Assembly: GCF_000745015.1 (NCBI RefSeq)
Contig: NZ_JQNA01000001.1
Coordinates: forward strand, 1,178,001 to 1,242,000
DNA length: 64,000 bases
Reading direction: 5' to 3'
DNA from: Burkholderia sp. 9120
GTDB taxonomy: Bacteria; Pseudomonadota; Gammaproteobacteria; Burkholderiales; Burkholderiaceae
Each line of letters opens with the position of its first letter. Position 1 is the stretch's first letter. Below are positions 1 through 8,889 of this stretch, piece after piece. A model generated the notes under the pieces. It saw only the letters and a program-made list of their open reading frames with translations, ran no database searches and was not told where the DNA came from. The translations under genes and the position numbers were made by a program.

Positions 1-299
1 TGTCGGGCAATGTCGGGGTGAACGTCTCGTCGGGTATCGGCAACGTGCAGAACAACAGCCTCGCCGGTGCAGTGACGACGACCACGCCGATGAATGCCGA
101 AACCACGGCAATGGTCGCCACGGATGACAACTCGCAATCCGCCAACATGTCGGTCAAGGGTCAATTCCAGGGCACCGCGATGCTGGGCGCAGGCGCTTTG
201 ATGAACGCGTCGGGCAACATCGGCGTGAACATTGCCGGCGGCGCGGGCAACCTGCAACACAACGGCCTCGCGATCGCAGCGCTGAACAGCGGTCACTAA
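1..299 (+). CDS. Fap-type amyloid/adhesin subunit-like protein, C-terminal fragment
   Basis: The open frame enters from the left edge (codons in phase with base 3) and ends at the TAA at 297-299, so only the last 98-99 residues are visible. They contain an imperfect repeat: SGNVGVNVSSGIGNVQNNSLA near the edge and SGNIGVNIAGGAGNLQHNGLA near the end. The composition is rich in Gly, Asn, Ala, Ser and Thr with no Cys, which suits a secreted fibre or adhesin subunit. Its place just upstream of a C39-type protease, a FapE-like protein and a FapF-like exporter matches where FapB/FapC subunits lie in Pseudomonas fap operons. Pseudomonas FapC ends in a CxxC motif that is absent here, so the equivalence is an inference. 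Confidence 0.6.
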   Translation, partial: SGNVGVNVSSGIGNVQNNSLAGAVTTTTPMNAETTAMVATDDNSQSANMSVKGQFQGTAMLGAGALMNASGNIGVNIAGGAGNLQHNGLAIAALNSGH

Positions 300-353
300 G
301 CTGACAGCACCGCGACAGCGGGTAGAAGAAGCCAGAAAAGCAGCAGGGAGGAA

Positions 354-382
354 GCGCCGGCCGCCATCGAAGCGGCCGGCGC
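354..382 (+). promoter_or_regulatory. Intercistronic hairpin after the subunit gene
   Basis: An 11-bp perfect stem (GCGCCGGCCGC at 354-364 pairing with 372-382) closes a 7-nt loop. It lies in the 105-bp gap between the subunit-like gene and the C39-like gene, with no T-run after it. Such hairpins often stabilise the upstream mRNA or attenuate transcription, giving more subunit than secretion machinery. That role is inferred. Confidence 0.6.
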
Positions 383-404
383 GACCACAAAGCAGGAGAC
401 CAGC

Positions 405-1118
405 ATGTCCGGGTTCAAGGGGTTCCCGGCGCTACGCTTCGCCGTAGCGTTGGCAAGCTGCACGCTGTGCGTGGACCAGACTTACGCGCAGGCGAGCATC
501 GACACGTCCACCTTCGCGGGCGTGCCGTTGACGAAGACGGTTCGTTCGATGAAGGACATCCGTTACAGCCACATCGTCAATCAGCAGTTCGACTACAGCT
601 GCGGTGCGGCAGCGCTTGCGACCCTCCTCAAATTCGGCTACGGCATCGACATTCCGGAGACCGAACTGATCCGCCGGATGATGGTGTTCTCCACGCCCGA
701 AGTGGTGGTCAAGAATGGCTTCTCGATGCTCGACATGAAGAAGTTCGTCGAGACCATCGGCATGCGCGGCCGCGGCTTCCGGGTCACCGTCGACGCACTC
801 CAGCATTTACAGATTCCCGTGATGGTGTTGATGAACATCGACGGGTACGAACACTTCGTGATCGTCAAGCACGCCGAGCAAGGCCGCATCTTCATTGCGG
901 ATCCGGCGCTGGGCAATCGCATCGTGATGCAGGAGGACTTCGCGAAGACCTGGAACGGTCTCGTCTTCGCGGTCCTCGGCAAACCCTTCAGGGAGGATTC
1001 ACCGCTCTTGCAGGACAACGAGTCGCTTGCGCTGAAGCTGCGCGCCAACGCGCTGGCTAACGGCACCGCGGCGACTCCCTTTGTCGAGTACGGCTTGATC
1101 AAGGCAGACCTGTTCTGA
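405..1118 (+). CDS. C39-family peptidase-like secreted protein (FapD-like)
   Basis: 237 aa with an N-terminal hydrophobic signal-like stretch (about residues 10-29). It then has a papain-like C39 domain: YSCGAAA with the candidate nucleophile Cys66, HFVIV with His150, and DPALG with Asp166. These form the Cys-His-Asp triad of C39 bacteriocin-processing peptidases. There is no ABC or membrane domain, so this is the free-standing type seen as FapD in fap operons, where it is needed for export or processing of amyloid subunits. The ATG at 405 follows GGAG. The next gene begins 7 bp after its stop, supporting one operon. Confidence is high for the C39 fold and moderate for the Fap role. Confidence 0.85.
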   Translation: MSGFKGFPALRFAVALASCTLCVDQTYAQASIDTSTFAGVPLTKTVRSMKDIRYSHIVNQQFDYSCGAAALATLLKFGYGIDIPETELIRRMMVFSTPEVVVKNGFSMLDMKKFVETIGMRGRGFRVTVDALQHLQIPVMVLMNIDGYEHFVIVKHAEQGRIFIADPALGNRIVMQEDFAKTWNGLVFAVLGKPFREDSPLLQDNESLALKLRANALANGTAATPFVEYGLIKADLF

Positions 1119-1125
1119 CTCAACC

Positions 1126-1935
1126 ATGAAGCAACAGCTCACTCAGCTCGGGCTCGCCATCTGCACCTTGATGTGCGGCCTGACCAGCAGCGCCCATGCG
1201 GCACAAGGCACCGGCTCGCCACCGGTGCCTGAATTTCTCGCCGCTCACGATACCGACGCTGCAGCCCTCAAGGTGCAGATGGTCGGCGACGACGTACTCG
1301 CGACCCAGACCGGCAAATACGCCGGCGGCACGATGATTTCCGGCTTCGTGCTGAACGTCATTTCGCAATGGCAGTTGCCCAACGGCGTGACCGCCCTCGC
1401 CCAGGGCACGCTGTCGGCGGTGCAGAACGCCGTCGGACAGGTCACCACCGCCGTCAATTCGATGGCGAGCGTGACGGGAGGCAACGGCGGCAATGCAGGC
1501 AACACGGGCGCCAACCCGAATGCTCAAGCCACGGGCGGACAAAACATTTCGGTCAACGGGGTGTCGCAAGTCACCCAGGTCGCGGGCGATAAGAACACGG
1601 GTTCCAACTCGGCAGTCATCGATTTCAATAATAACGCCGTGATTCTGGGGGGCGCCGCCAATGTCCCGTCAGCAGCGGCCAGCAATTCGACCGGCTCAGT
1701 GAAAGCCGGCATCACGTTCGGCAGCAATGGCATTAGCGTCGCATTACAAACACCGGCTGGGCTCGCCACCCAGACCATCACGCCAGGCAACGGGCAGATC
1801 GCCCAGTTACTACAGATTGCAGGCAATAACCAGCAAGTCGCCAACGCATTGCAGTTGAGTTTGCAGACGCAGCAAATGTCAGCCGCGATGATCCGTCAGT
1901 TAGGCGTACTACAAGCGCTGCAAAACCGGAGATGA
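1126..1935 (+). CDS. Secreted FapE-like protein of the amyloid operon
   Basis: 269 aa with a clear signal peptide (hydrophobic residues about 7-25, AHA-A cleavage region). Residues about 55-90 (a GKYAGGTMISGFVLNVISQW core) recall the conserved N-terminal block of FapE-type proteins, as I remember that family. The middle (about 125-150) is a Gly/Asn-rich linker and the C-terminus is Gln/Asn-rich with no Cys. FapE is thought to be a minor fibre component or export factor; it sits between fapD and fapF in Pseudomonas, exactly as here. Family membership is inferred from context plus weak similarity. It could instead be an unrelated secreted Asn-rich protein. Confidence 0.6.
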   Translation: MKQQLTQLGLAICTLMCGLTSSAHAAQGTGSPPVPEFLAAHDTDAAALKVQMVGDDVLATQTGKYAGGTMISGFVLNVISQWQLPNGVTALAQGTLSAVQNAVGQVTTAVNSMASVTGGNGGNAGNTGANPNAQATGGQNISVNGVSQVTQVAGDKNTGSNSAVIDFNNNAVILGGAANVPSAAASNSTGSVKAGITFGSNGISVALQTPAGLATQTITPGNGQIAQLLQIAGNNQQVANALQLSLQTQQMSAAMIRQLGVLQALQNRR

Positions 1936-2039
1936 CGCGGCGGGCCGCCACCCGCCAACCGTAGGACCAGCAGTAAAGATACGGCAGCGCGCCGCCCGGC
2001 AACGGACGGCGTGCAGCCGGAACACCGGGGGAACACAAA

Positions 2040-3476
2040 ATGAATAATTTTTCATCGACCAGAATGCCGCGCACGGCACTGGCGGCCATTCCGGCCGCCG
2101 TCCTGCTATTCGCGCTTTCGCAAAGTGCCGGCGCTCAGGCGCTGGTGGGACAATCGGTAGAAGACCGTCTGAACACGTTGATGCGAGTCGTCGACGAGCA
2201 GCAACGGCAGATCCATTCACTCGAAACGCAAGTCACCAATCTCGAGATGGCGCAACGCGGCCGCGGCGTGCCGGGCTACGGTGCGCCGGCCGGCAGCGAA
2301 GCGGTGGCCGAACAGCCCGGCGCCGACGGGCTACCGGTACCGTTACCGCCGCTTGCCCAGGTCAATCCGGGCGTCCCGGCGCCGGGCGGCACCACCGGCA
2401 CCGCCACCGGCGTGCCCGTCAACCCGCCAACGCCCGAGGGCAACAGCGCGGGCGGCCTGCCCGCCGCCACCGACGGCAGCGGCGCGATCGGCACGACCCA
2501 GAAAGCCAACGAACCGGTGCGCACACAAGCCGAAGAAGCCGTCGTGCAACGCGAACACGCGCCGCTCTTCGACCATAAGCTGACGTTGGACTGGGGCATC
2601 AGCGACACCTACTACGATCGCCGCCAGTTGCAGTTGTCGGGCTTCCTTGCGCTCGACGCGATTTTTCTCGGCAACATCAACCTCGGCGAGACCAAGTCGC
2701 ACCAGGTGATGGCCGATCTCGATACGCGCTACGGTCTGACCGACCGCATGAGTATCGACGTCGACGTGCCGTACATCTACCGGCATAGCAACTTCATTGT
2801 CGGCGGCGCGGGCGGCGCGGCGAACACGTTGTCGGACGCGTCGGTGAACGGCAGCAATGTCGGCGACATCAACTTCGGGATCTACTACCAGTTCCTGAAA
2901 GAAACCAACAGCCTGCCCGACGTGGTCGGCAGTCTGCGCATCAAGGCCCCGACCGGCACCTCGCCGTTCGGCCAGAAGCTGGTGCAGGTGGACGCCAACA
3001 ACACCAACCTGGTGGCACCGAACAAGCTGCCCACGGGCACCGGCATGTGGAACGTCACGGCCGGCGTCTCGCTGTTGAAAACCTACGACCCGGTGGTGCT
3101 GTTCGGCAGCCTGTCGTACACGTATAACGTCGCCCGTTCGTTCGCGGATATCTCGTCGGTGCAGGGACAAACCGAACCGGCGACGGTCAAGCTCGGCGAC
3201 GTCGTGCAGTTCGGCGGCGGTGTCGCGCTCGCGTTCTCCGACAAGGACTCGGCCAGCATCTCGTACACGATGGCGCTCGAACCGGAATCGAAGACGCGCG
3301 CGCCGGGCGGCTCGTACTCGAAGGTGCCGGGCAGCGAGACCACCGCGGCCGCGCTGAATTTCGGGCTGAACCACGTGGTGAACAAGCACCTGACCATCAA
3401 CGGTTCGGTCTCGGTCGGCCTGACGCCGGACGCGCCGAACTTCGTGGTCGGCGTGCGCTTTCCCTACACATTCTGA
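2040..3476 (+). CDS. FapF-like outer-membrane amyloid exporter (coiled coil plus beta-barrel)
   Basis: 478 aa. A signal peptide (about 1-33) precedes a heptad-patterned helix (EDRLNTLMRVVDEQQRQIHSL onward, about 40-75). A Pro/Gly-rich linker (about 80-150) follows, then a long run of alternating amphipathic strands ending in ...FPYTF, with the terminal Phe typical of outer-membrane barrels. An N-terminal coiled coil joined by a linker to a barrel is the hallmark of FapF, the trimeric transporter of Fap amyloid subunits. The order subunit, C39 protein, FapE-like, FapF-like equals fapC-D-E-F. The start at 2040 follows CCGGGGGAA. The alternative is a generic transporter or phenol-degradation meta-pathway-type porin, but the coiled coil and neighbours favour FapF. 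Confidence 0.75.
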   Translation: MNNFSSTRMPRTALAAIPAAVLLFALSQSAGAQALVGQSVEDRLNTLMRVVDEQQRQIHSLETQVTNLEMAQRGRGVPGYGAPAGSEAVAEQPGADGLPVPLPPLAQVNPGVPAPGGTTGTATGVPVNPPTPEGNSAGGLPAATDGSGAIGTTQKANEPVRTQAEEAVVQREHAPLFDHKLTLDWGISDTYYDRRQLQLSGFLALDAIFLGNINLGETKSHQVMADLDTRYGLTDRMSIDVDVPYIYRHSNFIVGGAGGAANTLSDASVNGSNVGDINFGIYYQFLKETNSLPDVVGSLRIKAPTGTSPFGQKLVQVDANNTNLVAPNKLPTGTGMWNVTAGVSLLKTYDPVVLFGSLSYTYNVARSFADISSVQGQTEPATVKLGDVVQFGGGVALAFSDKDSASISYTMALEPESKTRAPGGSYSKVPGSETTAAALNFGLNHVVNKHLTINGSVSVGLTPDAPNFVVGVRFPYTF

Positions 3477-3500
3477 TATGCCAACGATACGAGGTCGAAC

Positions 3501-5051
3501 GTGCGTGAATCACCTCATCTGACCAGTGTTGCTCCGGTGGCGGGAGCGGGTTCGCATCTGACGCTCGCGCTGCCGCAAAAGAGCGCGGCGGCCCGCGCCG
3601 TGGACATTCCGCCGCACCTGCCGCCGGCGGTGGCCGCGAACGGCGGCGTGGCGGCGGTGGCCCACATACGGACCGAGCGTCTGCTGCTCTATGTGGCGCG
3701 CACCCCGGACGAGACCTTGATCGCGCATCTGAAAAGCCGTGGCTGGAACGTCGCGTCGGCACGCTCCGCACATGAACTCGGCAAGCTGGTGAAGCCCGAC
3801 GTGGCGTGTGCCGGCATCGTCGATCTGGCGAGCTTTCCGCCGCGCGATCTGGCCGGTCTCGAAGCCAGTCTGCGGCAGCAGCAGGTCGGCTGGATCGCGC
3901 TCGCCACGCACGAGCGGTTGAACGATCCGGTCGTGCGGCGACTCGTGCGTCACTACTGTTTCGACTTCGTGAAAATGCCGGTGGCGAATGCCTCGGTCGA
4001 TTATCTGGTCAGCCACGCGTTCGGCATGGTGACGCTGTGCGAACCGGAAATGCCGCCGCCCAGCAGCGAGTCGGGCGATGAGGAAATGGTCGGCACCTGC
4101 GAAGCGATGCAGCAACTGTTTCGCACCATCCGCAAGGTAGCGAACACCGACGCGAGCGTGTTTATCTCCGGCGAATCGGGCACCGGCAAGGAGCTCACCG
4201 CGCTGGCGATTCACGAGCGCTCGCCGCGCCGCAAAGCGCCGTTCATCGCGATCAATTGCGGCGCGATTCCGCACCACCTGTTGCAGTCGGAACTGTTCGG
4301 CTACGAGCGCGGCGCGTTCACCGGCGCCAATCAGCGCAAGATCGGCCGGGTCGAAGCCGCCGACGGCGGCACCCTGCTGCTCGACGAAATCGGCGATCTG
4401 CCGCTCGAAAGCCAGGCGAGCCTGCTGCGCTTCCTGCAGGAAGGCAAGATCGAACGCCTCGGCGGCCGCGAATCGATTCCGATCGACGTGCGGATCATTT
4501 CCGCGACTCACATCGATCTGGAAGACGCCATGCGCGAAGGGCGTTTCCGGGCCGACCTGTTTCATCGGCTGTGCGTGCTGCGGGTGGACGAACCGCCGTT
4601 GCGCGCGCGCGGCAAGGACATCGAAATTCTCGCGCATCACATCCTGCACAAGTTCAAGACCGACAGCGCGCGCAAGATTCGCGGCTTCACGCCGTCGGCG
4701 ATCGAAGCGCTCTACAACTACACCTGGCCGGGCAACGTGCGCGAGCTGATCAACCGGGTGCGCCGCGCGATCGTGATGGCGGAGAACAAGCTGATTTCCG
4801 CCGACGACCTCGATCTCGCTCACTTCACCGAACAGCAGACCATGACGCTATCGCAAGCACGCGAGGCCGCCGAGAAGCGCGCGATCGAAACGGCGTTGCT
4901 GCGCCATCGGCATCGCTTGAACGAGGCGGCGGTGGATCTGAATATTTCGCGCGTCACGCTGTACCGGCTGATGGGACTGCATGGCTTGCGCGAATTGAGC
5001 GCTGTGGAAGACAAGGCCGTGCTCGCCGGCGAAGACGCCGCGCAGGAGTGA
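3501..5051 (+). CDS. Sigma54-dependent regulator, VpsR/BerB-like
   Basis: 516 aa with a GTG start preceded by GAGG. Residues about 55-175 form a receiver-like domain ([12 protein letters not shown]...) without an obvious phospho-acceptor cluster, as in VpsR. The AAA+ domain has Walker A GESGTGKE at about 224, the sigma54-contacting GAFTGA at about 271 and Walker [11 protein letters not shown] Fis-type HTH closes the protein ([20 protein letters not shown]). VpsR and the Burkholderia protein BerB are sigma54 activators of biofilm-matrix genes responsive to c-di-GMP. Lying 24 bp after the FapF-like gene, this protein is a good candidate to control the amyloid operon. Activator class is certain; the target and c-di-GMP link are inferred. 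Confidence 0.88.
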   Translation: MRESPHLTSVAPVAGAGSHLTLALPQKSAAARAVDIPPHLPPAVAANGGVAAVAHIRTERLLLYVARTPDETLIAHLKSRGWNVASARSAHELGKLVKPDVACAGIVDLASFPPRDLAGLEASLRQQQVGWIALATHERLNDPVVRRLVRHYCFDFVKMPVANASVDYLVSHAFGMVTLCEPEMPPPSSESGDEEMVGTCEAMQQLFRTIRKVANTDASVFISGESGTGKELTALAIHERSPRRKAPFIAINCGAIPHHLLQSELFGYERGAFTGANQRKIGRVEAADGGTLLLDEIGDLPLESQASLLRFLQEGKIERLGGRESIPIDVRIISATHIDLEDAMREGRFRADLFHRLCVLRVDEPPLRARGKDIEILAHHILHKFKTDSARKIRGFTPSAIEALYNYTWPGNVRELINRVRRAIVMAENKLISADDLDLAHFTEQQTMTLSQAREAAEKRAIETALLRHRHRLNEAAVDLNISRVTLYRLMGLHGLRELSAVEDKAVLAGEDAAQE

Positions 5052-5139
5052 CGGCCTGAGCGAGGGGCGGGTCCACACCCGTGGGCCCGCTTCTGCGCGT
5101 CAGGTAGAATCGTCCCGGTTACGTTCCCCTTTCCATTCG

Positions 5140-5640
5140 ATGACGACGCTCACCCTGATCGTCGCTCGCGCCAATAACGGCGTGATCGGCCGCGACAACC
5201 AGTTGCCCTGGCGACTTCCCGAAGACCTCGCGTTCTTCAAGCGCACCACCATGGGCGCGCCCATCATCATGGGCCGTAAAACGCATGAATCGATCGGCCG
5301 GCCGCTGCCGGGACGCCGCAACATTGTCGTGACACGGGATGCCACGCGCCGCTTTCAGGGCTGCGACGCCGCTACGACGCTTGAAGAAGCGCTCGAACTC
5401 GCCGCCCAGGATCAGGCGCCGGAAGCGTTTCTGATCGGCGGCGCGCAGTTGTACGCGGAAGGATTGCGGCAGGCGGACAAGCTGATCATCACCGAGATTT
5501 CCGCCGACTTCGAAGGCGACGCCACTTTCCCCGAGCTCGACGACAGCGAGTGGGAAGAAGTCGCGCATGAAACGCATCGCGCGGATGCACCGAATGACTT
5601 CGATTACGCGTTCGTGACTTATAAGCGCACGGGCGCTTGA
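5140..5640 (+). CDS. folA: Dihydrofolate reductase
   Basis: 166 aa, the usual length for chromosomal DHFR. It reduces dihydrofolate to tetrahydrofolate with NADPH. Conserved blocks are visible: the substrate loop [23 protein letters not shown] with the catalytic acidic residue, the NADPH-binding [20 protein letters not shown], and [11 protein letters not shown]. In many Burkholderiales it follows thyA; here it stands alone, 88 bp after the sigma54 regulator, and is closed by a strong terminator. No clear Shine-Dalgarno is seen before the ATG. Confidence 0.97.
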   Translation: MTTLTLIVARANNGVIGRDNQLPWRLPEDLAFFKRTTMGAPIIMGRKTHESIGRPLPGRRNIVVTRDATRRFQGCDAATTLEEALELAAQDQAPEAFLIGGAQLYAEGLRQADKLIITEISADFEGDATFPELDDSEWEEVAHETHRADAPNDFDYAFVTYKRTGA

Positions 5641-5674
5641 GGCTACTGCGGCCGGACTCAAACGCATTCGAATA

Positions 5675-5709
5675 AAAAAACGCCACGCAAGAACTTGCGT
5701 GGCGTTTTT
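5675..5709 (+). terminator. Bidirectional rho-independent terminator
   Basis: A 13-bp perfect stem (5679-5691 with 5694-5706) is flanked by an A-run on the left and a T-run on the right. It lies between convergent folA (+) and pmbA (-) and can serve both. Confidence 0.92.
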
Positions 5710-5773
5710 GTTTCTGCCTGAGGGGGCTGTGCGTTGCTGCGGCTGCGCGCCTCAACGCGCAGCGACAACCCGC

Positions 5774-7144
5774 TTACTGCCCAGCGATCGTCATCCGTTC
5801 GATCAGCACCGAGCCGGTCTGCTTGGTGCCGCGCGTGATCGTATCCGCGCCGATCGCAACGATATGGTGGAACATCTCCTGCAGCGTGCTCGCCACCGTG
5901 ATTTCCTCAACCGGGTACTGGATCTTGCCGTTCTCGACCCAGAAGCCCGACGCGCCGCGCGAATAATCGCCCGTCACGTAGTTCACGCCCTGCCCCATCA
6001 GTTCGGTCAGCAGCAAGCCGGTGCCGAGCTTCTTCAGCATGGCTTCGAAGTCGTCTTCCGGACGCGTGTTGGAACTCTTCAGCGACAGGTTGTGCGAGCC
6101 GCCCGCGTTACCGGTGGTTTGCATGCCGAGCTTGCGCGCCGAGTAGGTGGAGAGGAAATAGCCTTCCACCACGCCGTCTTTCACGACAGACCGCTGTTTG
6201 GTACGCACACCTTCTTCGTCGAACGGCGCGCTGCCCATGGCGCGGGCGACATGCGGATCTTCCACCACCTGCACGTGCGGCGCGAACACCGGCTTGCCGA
6301 GGCTGTCGACGAGGAACGACGTCTTGCGATACAGCGCGCCGCCGCTGGTGGCCTGCACGAACGCGCCGAGAATACCGGCGGCGAGCGGCGCTTCGAACAG
6401 CACCGGCACCTTGCGGGTGTCGAGGCTACGCGCGCCGATGCGCGACAGCGCGCGTTGCGCCGCGTAACGGCCCACCGCTTCCGGATCGGCCAGATCGCCG
6501 GCGTTGCGGGTCGACGTGTACCAGTCGTCGCGCTGCATGTTGCGGCCGCTGCCAGCGATCGGTGCGCACGCAACGTAGTGACGCGAGAACGGATAACCCG
6601 CGAGGAAACCGCGCGACGTGGCCAGCACGAATTGCGAGTGCTGCGCCGAGACGCTCGCGCCTTCCGAGTTCTTGATCTGCGGATCGGTCGCGAAGGCGGC
6701 GTCTTCCGAGCGGCGGGCGATTTCCACTGCTTCGTCCGCGCTCAGATTCCACGGGTGATACAGATCGAGATCGCGCGGCGCGGTTTCGAGCAGCTCCGCT
6801 TCGGCGAGGCCGGCGCAATCGTCTTCCGCCGTGAAGCGCGCGATGTTGTACGCCGCCGCGACCGTGTCCTTCAGCGCCTGCGACGAAAAGTCCGAGGTGC
6901 TCGCGTTGCCGCGCTTGTTGCCGATGAACACCGTCACGCCGACCATCTTGTCGCGGTTGTGCTCGATCGTCTCGACTTCGCCGCGCCGCACGGAGACGGA
7001 CAGGCCGTCGCCTTCGGAGATCTCGGTCGCCGCGTCGGTACCGCCGAGCGACTTCGCGTGACGAAGGATGTCCGAGGCGATTTCCTTCAGTTCATCCTGG
7101 GTATGCGGAAAAAAGCGCTGCTTGACGTCCATGTCTGCTGCCAT
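5774..7144 (-). CDS. pmbA: TldD/PmbA-family metalloprotease subunit PmbA (TldE)
   Basis: 456 aa from the ATG at 7144 (MAADMDVKQ); an upstream in-frame start would add 18 low-quality residues, so the shorter form is preferred. PmbA works with TldD as a heterodimeric protease that degrades unfolded peptides and matures peptide antibiotics such as microcin B17. Seen here are the family N-terminal nucleotide-like fold (GDGLSVSVRRGEVETIEHN), the central RNAGDLADPEAVGRYAAQRAL region, and the C-terminal GASGFWVENGKIQYPVEEITVA block. PmbA lacks the HExxxH zinc site, which is on TldD; tldD is not in this window. It is divergent from yjgA. Confidence 0.96.
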   Translation of the reverse strand: MAADMDVKQRFFPHTQDELKEIASDILRHAKSLGGTDAATEISEGDGLSVSVRRGEVETIEHNRDKMVGVTVFIGNKRGNASTSDFSSQALKDTVAAAYNIARFTAEDDCAGLAEAELLETAPRDLDLYHPWNLSADEAVEIARRSEDAAFATDPQIKNSEGASVSAQHSQFVLATSRGFLAGYPFSRHYVACAPIAGSGRNMQRDDWYTSTRNAGDLADPEAVGRYAAQRALSRIGARSLDTRKVPVLFEAPLAAGILGAFVQATSGGALYRKTSFLVDSLGKPVFAPHVQVVEDPHVARAMGSAPFDEEGVRTKQRSVVKDGVVEGYFLSTYSARKLGMQTTGNAGGSHNLSLKSSNTRPEDDFEAMLKKLGTGLLLTELMGQGVNYVTGDYSRGASGFWVENGKIQYPVEEITVASTLQEMFHHIVAIGADTITRGTKQTGSVLIERMTIAGQ

Positions 7145-7203
7145 TGTCGTTGCCGTCCTGTTCGGGGCCGAGCGGCCCTGTGTGTTCGTACCTGCCACGC
7201 ATG

Positions 7204-7233
7204 TGCGTCTGCGTCTGTGTCTGCATTTGCGTC
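7204..7233. repeat. Degenerate tandem hexamer between pmbA and yjgA
   Basis: Five adjacent hexamers read TGCGTC, TGCGTC, TGTGTC, TGCATT, TGCGTC on the + strand. They lie in the 294-bp divergent intergenic region 7145-7438, which otherwise holds only presumed promoters; no convincing -35/-10 pair was picked out. The array may be slippage-prone or simply low-complexity. Confidence 0.6.
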
Positions 7234-7438
7234 GTAACGCATCCCGCGATCATAGCAAGGTCCGCGCCGCCGTACCTGGCATTCGCCGGGCGTCACTTCG
7301 ACGATGCTTTGGCGGGCGCGCAACCGTGCGAAAGCGTACCGTCAAGGTCATGCGCAATCCGCCTCGGCAGGCGTGGCGCGAACGCTCGCGCGCGCCAGGA
7401 CGGCCGGTTCGACGGGCGCGGCACGCTACAATATCGGT

Positions 7439-8050
7439 ATGACACGCAAAACCCGCATTCAACCCATCGAATCCGCCGAGCCGGAAATCGACGAGAACGG
7501 TTACGACCGTCCCAGCAAGTCCCAGCTCAAGCGCGACATGCATGAGCTGCAGGAACTGGGCATGGCGCTGATCGCCTTGCCGAAAGACGCGCTCAAGCGC
7601 ATGCCGATGCCCGAAAAGCTCGACGACGCCGTGCGCGAAGCGCGCCGCATCACCGATCACGAAGGCAAGCGCCGCCAGGTGCAATACGTCGGGCGCGTGA
7701 TGCGCTCGCTGCTGGACGACGAAACCGCCGCGCTGCGCACCGCGCTCGACACCTACAACGGCGTCAACAAGGCGGAAACGGCGAAACTTCACTGGATCGA
7801 ACGCACCCGCGAAAAACTGCTCGCCGACGACGCCGCGCTGACCGAGTTCATCCGCCAGCACCCGAACGCCGATCCGCAGCAGGGACGCACGCTGATCCGC
7901 AATGCTCGCAAGGAAGCGCAGCAGAGCAAACCACCGCGTTACTTCCGCGAACTGTTCAAGTGGATCAAGAACGCCGACGGCCCGTCCGCCGCGACCGATT
8001 CCGACGCTGACGACGCCTTGGAAGACGATGATGACGACCACGACGAGTAA
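7439..8050 (+). CDS. yjgA: Ribosome-associated protein YjgA/DarP
   Basis: 203 aa from the ATG at 7439 (MTRKTRIQ). The frame is open further upstream but that stretch is an Arg/Ala-rich shadow. Family features are the conserved N-terminal block [24 protein letters not shown] and a helical middle (DALRGRRIT-like [28 protein letters not shown] region). The C-terminus is very acidic ([17 protein letters not shown]). DarP/YjgA associates with late 50S precursors and promotes 23S peptidyl-transferase centre maturation. Its 3' end overlaps mog by 20 bp. Confidence 0.95.
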   Translation: MTRKTRIQPIESAEPEIDENGYDRPSKSQLKRDMHELQELGMALIALPKDALKRMPMPEKLDDAVREARRITDHEGKRRQVQYVGRVMRSLLDDETAALRTALDTYNGVNKAETAKLHWIERTREKLLADDAALTEFIRQHPNADPQQGRTLIRNARKEAQQSKPPRYFRELFKWIKNADGPSAATDSDADDALEDDDDDHDE

Positions 8051-8714
8051 TCGGTCGGACAAGGCGGAACAAGTGGAGCGTGCGACGCGGCAGCATGCGG
8101 ACGAGATCGTGATCGGCCTCGTGTCGATCAGCGACCGCGCGTCCACTGGCGTCTACGAAGACAAAGGTATTCCGGCGCTGCAGGAATGGCTCGGCGCGGC
8201 GCTGAGTTCGCCGTGGCAGATCGTCACGCGCCTGATTCAGGACGACGCGGCCACCATTTCAGCCACGCTGATCGAACTGGTCGACGAAGTGGGCTGCGAT
8301 CTGGTGCTGACCACCGGCGGCACCGGTCCGTCGCGCCGCGACGTGACACCGGAAGCGACACTCGCGGTCGCCACCAAGGAAATGCCGGGTTTCGGCGAGC
8401 AGATGCGGCAGATCAGCCTGAATTTCGTGCCGACGGCGATTCTGTCGCGCCAGGTGGCGGTGATTCGCGAAACGGCGGAACACGCGGCGCTGATCATCAA
8501 TCTGCCGGGTCAGCCGAAGTCGATCAAGGAAACGCTGGAAGGTTTGCGCGATGCGGATGCAGGCGGCGGAAGCGGTGCGGTGAAGGTGCCGGGTATTTTT
8601 GCCGCGGTGCCGTATTGCATCGATCTGATCGGCGGTCCGTATGTGGAAACCCATTCCGACGTGGTGAAGGCGTTCCGGCCGAAAAACGCGTTGCGGGCGG
8701 CGAAGCAAGGGTAA
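8031..8714 (+). CDS. mog: Molybdopterin adenylyltransferase
   Basis: 227 aa from the ATG at 8031 (8028 is an adjacent alternative). MogA adenylylates molybdopterin before molybdate insertion in molybdenum-cofactor synthesis. The MoCF_biosynth fold is clear: [23 protein letters not shown], then the MPT-binding [20 protein letters not shown], and [14 protein letters not shown]. The start lies inside the end of yjgA in another frame, implying translational coupling. A 30-residue non-conserved N-terminal tail precedes the domain, so a later start is possible. Confidence 0.93.
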   Translation: MTTTTSNRSDKAEQVERATRQHADEIVIGLVSISDRASTGVYEDKGIPALQEWLGAALSSPWQIVTRLIQDDAATISATLIELVDEVGCDLVLTTGGTGPSRRDVTPEATLAVATKEMPGFGEQMRQISLNFVPTAILSRQVAVIRETAEHAALIINLPGQPKSIKETLEGLRDADAGGGSGAVKVPGIFAAVPYCIDLIGGPYVETHSDVVKAFRPKNALRAAKQG

Positions 8715-8889
8715 AGGTGGGCCTCGATCCCGCCTCAGCCTTAGGTCGATGCCCGGTTTTGCGCACTCAAGCCGAAGCTTGAGCTTAATCGCGCAGGTCT
8801 GAGCCAGTACGGGTCAAGCGCAGTCAACGAACTGCGCCCTCTCCTTCCGGAAGCGGAAGCATGCGCGGGCGCAGCGAAAAGCCCGCCCG

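Noticed and set aside
5699..7237. 512-codon plus-strand open frame
   Set aside because: Opposite-strand shadow of pmbA; Arg/His/Ala-rich translation typical of antisense frames in GC-rich DNA.
8850..8889. Hairpin after orn (GCGGGC/GCCCGC)
   Set aside because: Short stem without a following T-run; too weak to call a terminator.
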